Positions 57,150 through 64,000 of a stretch of DNA of 64,000 nucleotides are shown piece by piece. Origin of the DNA: Gammaproteobacteria bacterium Milos-ODIII6 (GTDB lineage: Bacteria > Pseudomonadota > Gammaproteobacteria > Chromatiales > Chromatiaceae). The DNA is taken from the NCBI GenBank assembly GCA_029228645.1, contig JAPTHR010000001.1, forward strand, positions 109,655-173,654, in the 5' to 3' direction. The notes beneath the pieces were generated by a model that did not search any database, was not told where the DNA came from, and saw nothing but the letters and a program-made list of their open reading frames with translations. Numbering within the stretch: position 1 is the stretch's first letter; every line of letters begins with the position of its first letter. The position numbers were made by a program, and so were the translations under genes.

Positions 57150-57182
57150 CCACTCCTTGCGTTCGAGGACCGAAACGCATCG

Positions 57183-58703
57183 TCACCCGCCAGAGGCGAA
57201 CAGTCGATAGGCCGGGTTATCCGTCTCGTCGGTATATCGATAGCCCTCTTCCTTCATGAAGGACTCAAAGGCCTTGCGCTCACCGTCTTCCAGTTGAATG
57301 CCTACCAGCACCCGCCCATAAGCGGCGCCGTGATTGCGGTAATGGAACAGGCTGATGTTCCAGCCGCGCGATAATCCCGAGAGAAAATTCAACAAGGCGC
57401 CCGGCCGCTCCGGAAACACGAAGCGGTACACGCGCTCATGAAATGCCTGCGGCGCATGTCCACCCACCATATAACGGATGTGCAGCTTGGCGGTCTCGTT
57501 GTCGGTCATATCCACTACCGGGTAGCCCTTGCTCTGCAGGGTATGGATAAGCTTTTGCCGCTCTTCGTTACCCTCGCGTAACTCGACGCCACAAAACACC
57601 TGCGCATCGGATGCGTTCGCGTAACGATAGTTGAACTCGGTGACCCCTCGCTTGCCCAGCAGGCGGCAGAAACGCAGGAAGCTTCCAGGCCGCTCGGGGA
57701 TCTGCACCGCCAGCAGGGCCTCGCGCTTCTCTCCGATCTCGGTGCGCTCGGCCACGTGGCGGAGTCGATCGAAGTTGATGTTCGCGCCGCTCAGGATCGC
57801 CACCAGGTCCCGCCCCTGCATGGGATTGTCCTCGAGATAACGCTTGATACCCGCTACCGCCAGCGCCCCGGCGGGCTCGGCCACGGAACGGGTATCGTCG
57901 TAGATGTCCTTGATCGCGGCACAGATCTGGTCAGTGCTGACCAGGACCACCTCATCCACCAGGTTGCGCGCGACGCGGAAAGTCTCCTTGCCGATCTGGC
58001 GCACCGCCACACCGTCAGCGAACAGCCCGACCTCTTTCAGGGTCACGCGACGCCCCGCCTTCATGGCGGCATGCAGGGTCGGGGCATCCTCCGGCTCGAC
58101 CCCGATAACCCGGATGTCGGGGCGCACATGCTTCACGTAAGCCGCCACACCCGCGATCAGGCCACCGCCACCCACCGGCACGAAGATCGCCTCGATCGGA
58201 TCGGCATGCTGGCGCAGGATCTCCATGCCGATGGTGCCCTGGCCGGCAATCACTTTCGGATCATCGAAGGGGTGGATGAAGCTCAGGCCGCTCTCTTGCG
58301 CCAGCTTGAGCGCGTATTCCTTGGCCTCGTCGTAGGAATCCCCGACCAGGACCGCCTTGCCCCCGAGGCGGCGCACCGCGTCGACCTTTATCCCCGGCGT
58401 GGTGGTCGGCATCACGATGGTCGCGGGCACGTGCAGTTTGTGCCCGGCCAGGGCCACGCCCTGGGCATGGTTACCCGCGGATGCCGCCACAACGCCACGC
58501 TTGCGCGCCTCCGCGTCCAGGCTGAAGATCTTGTTGTAGGCGCCGCGCAGCTTGAAGGAGAACACCTGCTGCGCGTCCTCGCGTTTGAGCAGGATGTTGT
58601 TGCCAAGCCGGTCGCTCAGGCGCGCCGCCTTCTCCAGCGGGCTCTCCCTGGCGACGTCATAGACGCGCGCCCGCAATATCTCCTCGATGTAACGCCTTGG
58701 CAT
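57183..58703 (-). CDS. ilvA: threonine deaminase, biosynthetic
   Basis: Converts threonine to 2-oxobutanoate, the first step toward isoleucine. The 506-residue protein has the PLP lysine in SFKLRGAYNKI (Lys51), the phosphate loop VGGGGLIAGVAA and two C-terminal ACT-like domains (about 325-420 and 425-500), the form inhibited by isoleucine. The start used is MPRRYIEEIL; a start 12 codons upstream would add a Cys-rich leader that does not fit the family. It is divergent from rpiA across a REP-bearing gap. Confidence 0.95.
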   Translation of the reverse strand: MPRRYIEEILRARVYDVARESPLEKAARLSDRLGNNILLKREDAQQVFSFKLRGAYNKIFSLDAEARKRGVVAASAGNHAQGVALAGHKLHVPATIVMPTTTPGIKVDAVRRLGGKAVLVGDSYDEAKEYALKLAQESGLSFIHPFDDPKVIAGQGTIGMEILRQHADPIEAIFVPVGGGGLIAGVAAYVKHVRPDIRVIGVEPEDAPTLHAAMKAGRRVTLKEVGLFADGVAVRQIGKETFRVARNLVDEVVLVSTDQICAAIKDIYDDTRSVAEPAGALAVAGIKRYLEDNPMQGRDLVAILSGANINFDRLRHVAERTEIGEKREALLAVQIPERPGSFLRFCRLLGKRGVTEFNYRYANASDAQVFCGVELREGNEERQKLIHTLQSKGYPVVDMTDNETAKLHIRYMVGGHAPQAFHERVYRFVFPERPGALLNFLSGLSRGWNISLFHYRNHGAAYGRVLVGIQLEDGERKAFESFMKEEGYRYTDETDNPAYRLFASGG

Positions 58704-58811
58704 GAAACAACATCCTGTGGCATGTAGCTGGGTGCACAATCATACGGGGCCGCCGCAATCCCGTCATGACCGCGTCATGGTCACCGACAGGTCGAATCTC
58801 CCGTCATTCAC

Positions 58812-58890
58812 ATAGGAGCGAGCTTGCTCGTGAATGAAGGTCGCTTGATCTCTTTCGGGATAGCCTCTTCGCGGCCAAGGCCGCTCCTAC
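58812..58890. repeat. REP pair between ilvA and rpiA
   Basis: REPs in opposite orientation at 58812-58834 (GAG/CTC stem, one change) and 58868-58890 (GGC/GCC stem), in the shared upstream region of two divergent genes. Confidence 0.88.
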
Positions 58891-58981
58891 GGTACTGAAG
58901 TACATGACAGCGCGCCGGAATGACATATCACCAGAGAAAATGCTAACTTCCCCGGCCAGAATTCATTGCAGGACCAGCGAG

Positions 58982-59641
58982 ATGAACCAGGACGAAATGA
59001 AAAAGCAGGCCGCACTGGCGGCAATCGAATACCTGCCGGACAGCGGCGTCATCGGCGTGGGCACAGGCTCCACCGTGAACCACTTCATCGATGCATTGGC
59101 CCCGATCAAGGGACACTTCGAGGGCGCTGTGTCGAGTTCAGATGCCTCCACCGAGCGGCTCAAGGCGATCGGCATCCCGGTCATCGACCTCAATGCGGCC
59201 GGCGAACTGGATATCTACGTCGACGGCGCGGATGAATCCAATCGCCACCTGCAGCTGATCAAGGGCGGCGGCGGCGCGCTGACGCGCGAAAAGATCATCG
59301 CCGCGGCGAGCAAGAAGTTCGTCTGCATCGCGGACGAGAGCAAACTGGTCGACGTCATGGGCAAGTTCCCGCTACCGGTCGAAGTCATCCCCATGGCGCG
59401 CAGTTACGTGGCGCGTGAACTGGTCAAGCTCGGCGGCAACCCGGTGTGGCGCGAAAACTTCGTGACCGACAACGGCAACCTCATCCTGGACGTGCACAAC
59501 CTCGAGATCATGGAACCGGCCAAGCTCGAGACCACCATCAACCAGATCGTCGGCGTGGTGACGGTGGGCCTGTTCGCACATCGCGCCGCCGATGTACTGA
59601 TTCTGGGCACACCCAACGGACCCAGGACGGTCAAGCCCTGA
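58982..59641 (+). CDS. rpiA: ribose-5-phosphate isomerase A
   Basis: Interconverts ribose 5-phosphate and ribulose 5-phosphate. The 219-residue protein has [37 protein letters not shown] with the catalytic acid, and [13 protein letters not shown], all standard RpiA motifs. The start MNQDEMKKQ fits the family; the frame is open upstream for 26 codons without a good site. REPs flank it on both sides. Confidence 0.96.
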   Translation: MNQDEMKKQAALAAIEYLPDSGVIGVGTGSTVNHFIDALAPIKGHFEGAVSSSDASTERLKAIGIPVIDLNAAGELDIYVDGADESNRHLQLIKGGGGALTREKIIAAASKKFVCIADESKLVDVMGKFPLPVEVIPMARSYVARELVKLGGNPVWRENFVTDNGNLILDVHNLEIMEPAKLETTINQIVGVVTVGLFAHRAADVLILGTPNGPRTVKP

Positions 59642-59692
59642 GGGCCGGCTCGCCCTTTATTTCCAAAGAGGGCCGGTTGGGACACCGCTGTT

Positions 59693-59842
59693 GTGGGAGC
59701 GAGCCTGCGCGCGAATGTTCGCGGCCAAGGCGGCACCTGAAGACCCGGGTGATGCCACAGCCACTCATTCAGGGGTCGGAGGCAAACCACGGGACTGGGG
59801 AAATGGGGCCAAGGCCTTGGATCGGTTTGACTCCGACCCCTG
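59693..59842. repeat. decayed REPs and a GGGGTCGGAG inverted repeat
   Basis: Two degenerate REPs (59693-59715 and 59718-59740) precede a 12-base inverted repeat CAGGGGTCGGAG (59770-59781) / CTCCGACCCCTG (59831-59842). The same GGGGTCGGAG motif forms a compact hairpin at 63.8 kb. The rest of the 343-base gap after rpiA holds nothing else I can support. Confidence 0.7.
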
Positions 59843-59984
59843 GCGTGGTCCCCGCCCTAACCCTCCCCACGAGTGTGCAGGGGATAGTCGACCGGGCAGC
59901 CTACGGAACCGGCTTTCAGCGGCAACAGGAGACACTGGCTTCAGAGCAGAACGCCAGCCGACCGCGCCGACTCGAACTATGACG

Positions 59985-60224
59985 CTACAAAATCCTAACC
60001 AGAGCAGCAACGACCGTGATACCGGCAACCAGCATACTGCCGAGGCGTAAGGTCAAGCGGTAGGTCAATCGCTCTTCCAGGGCAAGCAAATCCTGCCTGG
60101 TTGCGAGACGCTCCTCGATCAGCATTGCCTGAGTACTGGCCAAAACCTCGGCTTGCCCTTCCGGCATGCCTTCCTTTACCAAGCGCTTAATGAAATCGTG
60201 GGTATCAAACAGCATCGTACTCAT
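59985..60224 (-). CDS. CCDC90/DUF1640-like small membrane protein
   Basis: A 79-residue protein: a FDTHDFIKRL head, an amphipathic helix GMPEGQAEVLASTQAMLIEE, a coiled-coil part LATRQDLLALEERLT and a C-terminal membrane helix (MLVAGITVVAALVRIL). This is the layout of the bacterial CCDC90/DUF1640 proteins. AAGGAA lies upstream of the ATG at MSTMLFD. The function is unknown; small versions often occur as several copies near transposable or REP-rich DNA. A broken sibling lies 0.3 kb upstream. Confidence 0.82.
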   Translation of the reverse strand: MSTMLFDTHDFIKRLVKEGMPEGQAEVLASTQAMLIEERLATRQDLLALEERLTYRLTLRLGSMLVAGITVVAALVRIL

Positions 60225-60312
60225 CAACACGGATTCCTTTCCGTTAGTCATTCTTGTCGGTGAACTATAGATGACCCGCGCAACCCATGCCGGACCCCGC
60301 TGCTTGGTGAAA

Positions 60313-60460
60313 TTCGCGGCCAAGGCCGCTCCTACAAATCGCGGTTAGAACCACCCTCTGCCGTAGGAGCCAGCTTGCTGGCGAACATTCGCGGCCAAGG
60401 CCGCTCCTACAAATCGTGGTTAGACCCCCCCCTTGCCGTAGGAGCCAGCTTGCTGGCGAA
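60313..60460. repeat. REP cluster (four copies)
   Basis: Copies at 60313-60335 (minus, GGC/GCC), 60363-60385 (plus, CAG/CTG), 60388-60410 (minus, GGC/GCC) and 60438-60460 (plus, CAG/CTG). The CAG/CTG stem type appears here and downstream only. Confidence 0.92.
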
Positions 60461-60480
60461 TAGACATTCGGCTCGATGGA

Positions 60481-60647
60481 TCAGAGCATCTTCACCAGGG
60501 TCGCGATCAAGCCAATCGCGACGACCATCCAGGCTCCTCGAGGAGTGAGGCCTGCGCAGATGCCAACACCTCGGCCTGCGCCTCCGGCATACCTGCAGCC
60601 GTCAGTTTCCTGTTGAAGTTGTGCGTATTAAAAATCATGGTGCTCAT
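60481..60647 (-). pseudogene. decayed CCDC90/DUF1640-like copy
   Basis: The minus strand reads MSTMIFNTHNFNRKLTAAG then MPEAQAEVLASAQASLLEE, clearly a relative of the intact gene at 59985-60224. It then loses about 25-30 residues (the coiled-coil part) and shifts frame; the tail resumes out of frame as MVVAIGLIATLVKML and a stop. The translated product from the ATG would end after about 46 residues. The head keeps its own ATG and a fair ribosome site, so a short peptide could still be made. Confidence 0.8.
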
Positions 60648-60695
60648 AGGGATTCCCTTCCTGAAAAACACGTTACGTAGTGAATAGTCTAATAC

Positions 60696-60724
60696 AAAAA
60701 AAACGGGGCCCGAAGGCCCCGTTT
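60696..60724 (-). terminator. porin terminator
   Basis: Stem AACGGGGCC/GGCCCCGTT with a TTCG tetraloop on the minus strand, then at least six T residues, 27 bases past the porin stop. Confidence 0.93.
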
Positions 60725-60750
60725 TCGATCACAAGATCTAACCGAATCGA

Positions 60751-61701
60751 TTAGAAGTCGTGGATCATGCCGATGCTGATCACGTCCTGCTCAGCCAGCG
60801 CGTCGCCAGCAACAGAGGTGACGGCTCCATCGGTGCTTGCGTAGGCCGCGTAGACCTTGGAACGCTTGCTGAAGGAGTGGGTCACCGCGAGACCAAGACC
60901 GTCGACGTCGGTAGCGCCCGTCTCAGAGTTGGCGTAGGTCAGGATAAGGGCATTGTTACCGAAGTTCGCCTTACCGGTGAGGGCCCACATTTCGGACTCA
61001 GCAGAGCCGACGGCAGCTTCCTGGTTCTGGTAAACGGCACCAACAGTGAACATGTCCATGGTGTAGCTTGCGCCGACGTTGTACATATCGTAAGCACCGT
61101 CGATGTCCTCATAGCCCACGCCAGCCTTCAGGCCACCGCCGCTATACATGAGGCCAGCAGACCAGTGATCGGTCAGGCTGTCATCGCCATCGGCCTCATT
61201 CGGGATCACGGCAATCGCGCCGGAGAAACCGCTGAACTTCGGCGAGATGTAGGCGATAACATTGGAAGAACGCGTTTCCTGCATGTTGGCAATACCAACG
61301 CCGCCGCCGGAGGTGATCTGGATGACCGAGCCAGCCAACAGCTCGGTGCCGGTCGCGTACAAAGCAACCTTTGCCGGGGTGTCGTGACGACCGGCCAGGA
61401 CGGTACCGAAGCCACCGGCCAGACCGACGTAGGAGTTACGAGCCCCGCCAATGCCGGTACCACCGTCGATATCGTAAGCCATTTCGTACTTGAAGATGGC
61501 CTTCAGACCGTTGCCCAGGTCCTCGGAGCCCTTGATGCCCACGCGGGAACCACGGCTGTTGACGGTACCTTCCTCGGTGGTCGGCATGTCAGCGACGTCG
61601 ATCTGGACGTGTGCCTTACCGTACAGGGTGGTGTCAGCGGCGCTGACAACCGGAGCAGCCATGACGGCCGCGATTGCTGCTGCAATAAGCTTTTTGTTCA
61701 T
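60751..61701 (-). CDS. general porin (Gram-negative Porin_4 type)
   Basis: Outer-membrane beta-barrel of 316 residues. A signal peptide (MNKKLIAAAIAAVMAAPVVSA, cleavage after residue 21) leads to DTTLYGKAHVQIDV, the first strand, then SRGSRVGIKGSEDLGNGLKA with YEMAYD, the family's conserved start, and alternating strand patterns to the C-terminal phenylalanine needed for barrel assembly. It is a single gene with a strong promoter and terminator, as expected for an abundant porin. The preferred solute is unknown. Confidence 0.95.
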   Translation of the reverse strand: MNKKLIAAAIAAVMAAPVVSAADTTLYGKAHVQIDVADMPTTEEGTVNSRGSRVGIKGSEDLGNGLKAIFKYEMAYDIDGGTGIGGARNSYVGLAGGFGTVLAGRHDTPAKVALYATGTELLAGSVIQITSGGGVGIANMQETRSSNVIAYISPKFSGFSGAIAVIPNEADGDDSLTDHWSAGLMYSGGGLKAGVGYEDIDGAYDMYNVGASYTMDMFTVGAVYQNQEAAVGSAESEMWALTGKANFGNNALILTYANSETGATDVDGLGLAVTHSFSKRSKVYAAYASTDGAVTSVAGDALAEQDVISIGMIHDF

Positions 61702-61745
61702 TGAGAACTCCCGTTAGAGATAATAATTAGTAACAAGCGGGGAGG

Positions 61746-61774
61746 ATAATAGTGGTCGATGCAACAGGATGCAA
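61746..61774 (-). promoter_or_regulatory. porin promoter
   Basis: -35 TTGCAT, 17-base spacer and -10 TATTAT on the minus strand, with AT-rich sequence upstream that could serve as an UP element. Confidence 0.8.
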
Positions 61775-61912
61775 GCATTTTTTGCAAAAAAAATACGCTG
61801 GATTACCCTTTGTTGTGAAAATACCACACACCGCCGATCAGGGATTTAGCTGATCAAGCTCATTTCGAGCTTGTCGGGTCGCCTATACCTATATGTAATT
61901 ACTGGTTTTTTA

Positions 61913-62133
61913 TTCGCGGCCAAGGCCACTCCTACGACGGGAACCATCTCCGGGTGGCCATCGGCGCGCCCCTGACAGCAATCGATACCACTGCTCCGTA
62001 GGAGCCAGCTTGCTGGCGAATCGGTTCGCGGCCAAGGCCGCTCCTACGACGGGACCCATTTCCGGGTCGCAATCGCCCCCACCCCTGACAGCAATCGATA
62101 CCACTGTTCCGTAGGAGCCAGCTTGCTGGCGAA
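61913..62133. repeat. REP cluster with 113 bp duplication
   Basis: REPs at 61913-61935 (one change), 61998-62020, 62025-62047 and 62111-62133. The pair of a minus GGC/GCC copy and a plus CAG/CTG copy, with the sequence between, is repeated once with about 113 bases period. Stems alternate in orientation. The rest of the 548-base gap holds the porin promoter and the rpsI terminator. Confidence 0.9.
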
Positions 62134-62177
62134 TCCGGTCGCGGCTAGAAAAGAAGATCACCCGCATATCAGAAACG

Positions 62178-62203
62178 CAAAAGGCCCCTCGCGAGGGGCC
62201 TTT
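62178..62203 (-). terminator. rplM-rpsI terminator
   Basis: Stem AAAGGCCCCTC/GAGGGGCCTTT with a two-base loop; on the minus strand T-run TTTT follows. It is 47 bases past the rpsI stop. Confidence 0.85.
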
Positions 62204-62249
62204 GACATCCCGCCGGGGGGCGGGAGGCAATCGTTGTCGGTCGCCGGGA

Positions 62250-62642
62250 TCAGCGCTTGGAGTACTGCGGACGCTTGCGCGCCTTGTGCAGACCGACCTT
62301 CTTACGCTCGACCATACGCGCGTCGCGGGTCAACAGACCGGCATGGCGCAGCGGGGCGCGCAGGGATTCGTCGAACTCGAGCAGGGCGCGGGCGATGCCG
62401 TGGCGGATGGCGCCGGCCTGGCCGGTGTTGCCGCCACCGGTCACGCTGACCTGCACGTCCAGCTTGTCGAGATTGTCGGTCAGGACCAGCGGCTGGCGGA
62501 CCACCATGCGCGCGGTCTCGCGGCCGAAGAAGCGATCGAGCTCGCGGCCGTTAACGGTGATTTTGCCATTGCCCGGCGACAGATAGACGCGTGCGGCAGA
62601 AGTCTTGCGGCGGCCGGTTCCGTAATTTGCTTGGGTTGCCAT
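62250..62642 (-). CDS. rpsI: 30S ribosomal protein S9
   Basis: S9 of the small subunit head, whose C-terminal tail reaches the P-site tRNA. The 130-residue product has [45 protein letters not shown] and ends in the universal tail RKRPQYSKR. It follows rplM by 11 bases in the conserved rplM-rpsI operon. Confidence 0.98.
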   Translation of the reverse strand: MATQANYGTGRRKTSAARVYLSPGNGKITVNGRELDRFFGRETARMVVRQPLVLTDNLDKLDVQVSVTGGGNTGQAGAIRHGIARALLEFDESLRAPLRHAGLLTRDARMVERKKVGLHKARKRPQYSKR

Positions 62643-62653
62643 GTTTCTAAACC

Positions 62654-63085
62654 TTAGATATCCAGCGGCTGGGGCTGTTGTGCCTGGTGGGTGTGCTCGG
62701 GGCCAGCGAAGATGCGCAGCTTCTTCATCATGGCGCGGCCAAGCGAGTTACGCGGCAACATGCCACGCACGGCGGTCTCGAGGACACGCTCCGGCGCTTT
62801 CTGCAGCAGCTTTTCCAGGCTGATGGACTTGAGGTTGCCGATATAACCGGTGTGATGGTGGTACATCTTGTCCTTCATCTTGTTACCGGTGACGGCAATC
62901 TTCTCCGCGTTGACCACGACGATGTAGTCGCCGGTATCGACGTGCGGGGTGAAGATCGGCTTGTGCTTGCCTTTGAGGCGACGCGCGATCTCGGAGGCGA
63001 GACGACCGAGGGTCTTGCCCTCGGCGTTCACGACAAACCAGTCGCGACGGACTTCGGCGGGTTTTGCGCTGACCGTGGTGTTCAT
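62654..63085 (-). CDS. rplM: 50S ribosomal protein L13
   Basis: Early-assembly protein of the large subunit. The 143-residue product has [48 protein letters not shown] and a C-terminal PQPLDI-like end. GGAG and AGGAA precede the ATG at MNTTVSA. It opens the rplM-rpsI operon. Confidence 0.98.
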   Translation of the reverse strand: MNTTVSAKPAEVRRDWFVVNAEGKTLGRLASEIARRLKGKHKPIFTPHVDTGDYIVVVNAEKIAVTGNKMKDKMYHHHTGYIGNLKSISLEKLLQKAPERVLETAVRGMLPRNSLGRAMMKKLRIFAGPEHTHQAQQPQPLDI

Positions 63086-63156
63086 TTTCCTGCTCCAACA
63101 GGGCCTGTGTTCAGGCTGACAAAAGCGGTTTCTCGTGGTTCCACGAAAGGGCGCGA

Positions 63157-63185
63157 ATGTTACCGCCTGTTTGGGGAATTGGCAA
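63157..63185 (-). promoter_or_regulatory. rplM promoter
   Basis: -35 TTGCCA, a 17-base spacer and -10 TAACAT on the minus strand, projecting a start about 65 bases ahead of the rplM ATG. A GC-rich discriminator follows (CGCGCCC), typical of stringently controlled ribosomal genes. Confidence 0.75.
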
Positions 63186-63236
63186 GCGCCCCGCGTGATC
63201 AGGGGCAAATTCCGCCTTCAGGCCCGAATGCAGGAC

Positions 63237-63266
63237 AAAAAAATAGCGTGGCGGGGAGCCACGCTA
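63237..63266 (-). terminator. intrinsic terminator upstream of rplM
   Basis: Stem TAGCGTGGC/GCCACGCTA with a five-base loop, then seven T residues on the minus strand. It lies between the TTGACA promoter and the rplM promoter, so it ends the sRNA candidate and any ferredoxin readthrough. Confidence 0.9.
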
Positions 63267-63318
63267 AACATAACCACCAAAGGAGGATGGAGGAGTACTG
63301 ACTCGTCCGAATCAGTAT
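63237..63318 (-). ncRNA. candidate sRNA with anti-SD motif (copy B)
   Basis: An RNA of about 80 nt on the minus strand between the ferredoxin gene and rplM. A perfect -35 TTGACA (63347-63352) with a 16-base spacer and -10 TAAACT lies just upstream. The RNA would contain two CCTCC blocks; one, ATCCTCCTTTGG, can be shown in a loop closed by CCATC/GGTGG. It ends in a 9 bp terminator TAGCGTGGC/GCCACGCTA with a TCCCC loop and seven T residues. The block and the C-rich loop match copy A at 33.9 kb. The alternative is a plain ferredoxin terminator; the promoter argues against that. Confidence 0.55.
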
Positions 63319-63324
63319 GTAATT

Positions 63325-63352
63325 AGTTTATAATATTCTTTTCCGATGTCAA
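63325..63352 (-). promoter_or_regulatory. promoter of the sRNA candidate
   Basis: -35 TTGACA, a 16-base spacer and -10 TAAACT, in an AT-rich stretch 50 bases past the ferredoxin stop. Confidence 0.6.
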
Positions 63353-63404
63353 CCCCCATTTCAAATCGGGACGTCAGCCGGGTGTCGCCAATTTGATACG
63401 GACT

Positions 63405-63713
63405 TCAGATCAACAGCCGCTCCACCCGGCGGCCGTGCACAAGATGCTCCTCGATGATCTCGTCCAGATCCTCGCGATCGATGTAGGTGTACCAAGTCTC
63501 CTCGGGGTAGATCACGATGACCGGACCCTGCTCGCAACGGTCGAGACAGCCGGCGCTGTTGATCCGGACCCTGCCGGCGCCGTGGACACCGAGTTCCTTG
63601 CAGCGTTGCTTGACGTATTCGCGCGCGCCCGGGGCGCCGCAATCGCCACACGACTGGCGGCCATCCTCGCGCTGGTTGGTACAGAAGAAAACGTGATACT
63701 CGAAATAACTCAT
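63405..63713 (-). CDS. thioredoxin-like 2Fe-2S ferredoxin
   Basis: A 102-residue protein of the thioredoxin-like [2Fe-2S] ferredoxin family (as in Azotobacter FeFdI/Shethna-type proteins). Four cysteines fit cluster binding: CTNQRED near residue 11, CGDCGAPG near 22-25, then CLDRCEQGP near 56-60, after VRINSAG. It is cytoplasmic, and its redox partner is unknown. It is the last gene before the rplM leader and starts a minus-strand transcript of its own. Confidence 0.9.
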   Translation of the reverse strand: MSYFEYHVFFCTNQREDGRQSCGDCGAPGAREYVKQRCKELGVHGAGRVRINSAGCLDRCEQGPVIVIYPEETWYTYIDREDLDEIIEEHLVHGRRVERLLI

Positions 63714-63837
63714 AGCCTTTACCTGAGACTAACGCCATTTAGCCAGGGAGGGCATTATAGAGGTTTGGCCTCTGGCAGCATGATGACGAGCAACGGTTTG
63801 TTCGATTACGACCCCGGCGTTGAGCACTTCAGCCGCG

Positions 63838-63870
63838 GGGGTCGGAGTCGCGCTGCGCGACTCCGACCCC
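63838..63870. repeat. perfect GGGGTCGGAGTCGCG hairpin
   Basis: Fifteen-base perfect inverted repeat with a three-base loop (CTG). Without a T-run it is not an intrinsic terminator. It shares GGGGTCGGAG with the spaced inverted repeat near 59.8 kb, so it is a second dispersed repeat family. Confidence 0.8.
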
Positions 63871-63880
63871 TGGGTGCGCC

Positions 63881-63947
63881 TTCGCGGCCAAGGCCGCTCC
63901 TACGCAGGGATCCGGCGCATTACCGTAGGAGCGAGCTTGCTCGCGAA
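63881..63947. repeat. REP pair at the right edge
   Basis: Opposed REPs at 63881-63903 (GGC/GCC stem) and 63925-63947 (GAG/CTC stem). The other bases from the ferredoxin gene to the right edge hold only the hairpin just before; no gene is visible. Confidence 0.92.
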
Positions 63948-64000
63948 AACCGGCAGCGGATTCGAGCCGCAAAGACGAATCCGGTCGCTGATCTTTCGCG

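Noticed and set aside
63237..63266. Attenuator of the rplM leader
   Set aside because: A better rplM promoter (TTGCCA, 17 bases, TAACAT) lies downstream of this hairpin, so most rplM transcripts would not contain it.

Overview
This is a 64 kb, GC-rich chromosomal window from a gammaproteobacterium. It was read by eye, with no database search. The gene order resembles Chromatiales/Ectothiorhodospiraceae-type genomes, but that is an inference. Signs of Gammaproteobacteria are: 6S RNA between zapA and the 5-formyl-THF cyclo-ligase gene; the ygfB-pepP-ubiH-ubiI group next to the gcv genes, as in E. coli; the hemC-hemD-hemX-hemY cluster; and a structured RNA candidate between polA and engB, where E. 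coli has Spot 42 and Pseudomonas has ErsA. HemF, the ubiquinone hydroxylases, Tpx and MsrB point to an oxygen-respiring cell.

Layout. 1-9.1 kb: membrane pyrophosphatase (5' end outside the window), soluble pyrophosphatase, a phosphoesterase-moaC-engB operon, polA on the minus strand with the RNA candidate downstream, glutamate dehydrogenase and a lipoprotein. 9.2-19.1 kb: one long minus-strand operon, def-fmt-rsmB-DUF4390-ntrY-ntrX-trkA-trkH, in which NtrX has lost its sigma-54 contact loop. 19.2-26.1 kb: plus-strand LysM protein, dprA, smg, topA, tsaC, hemF. 26.4-34.4 kb is the accessory part: a BrnT/BrnA toxin-antitoxin pair, orphan genes, an eight-helix membrane protein of unknown role, a 1044-residue RND exporter fused to a cyclic-nucleotide-binding domain and a degenerate GGDEF domain, a 167 bp MITE-like element, a LysE-type exporter and a thioredoxin. 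34.5-40.4 kb: hemC-hemD-hemX-hemY-ubiD. 40.6-44.0 kb: exported proteins (a secreted orphan, Tat-type MsrB, DUF1223) and an orphan ParA overlapping a small secreted protein. 44.2-50.7 kb: a glycine cleavage operon under a tandem glycine riboswitch, with tpx and an eight-unit REP array inside it. 50.7-55.1 kb: ubiI-ubiH-pepP-ygfB. 55.2-57.1 kb: a coiled-coil protein, zapA, 6S RNA, ygfA, and a Lys/Ala/Val-repeat histone-like protein. 57.2-64 kb: ilvA, rpiA, a CCDC90-like gene and its decayed copy, a porin, rplM-rpsI and a 2Fe-2S ferredoxin.

Non-coding content is unusually informative. From 44 kb onward there are more than 30 copies of a 23-base REP family whose stems co-vary. Three minus-strand RNA candidates end in good intrinsic terminators. 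Two of them (near 33.9 kb and 63.3 kb) share an anti-Shine-Dalgarno block, ATCCTCCTYTGG, and a C-rich terminator loop. These candidates, the RND-cNMP-GGDEF fusion and the altered NtrX are the best leads for undescribed biology.
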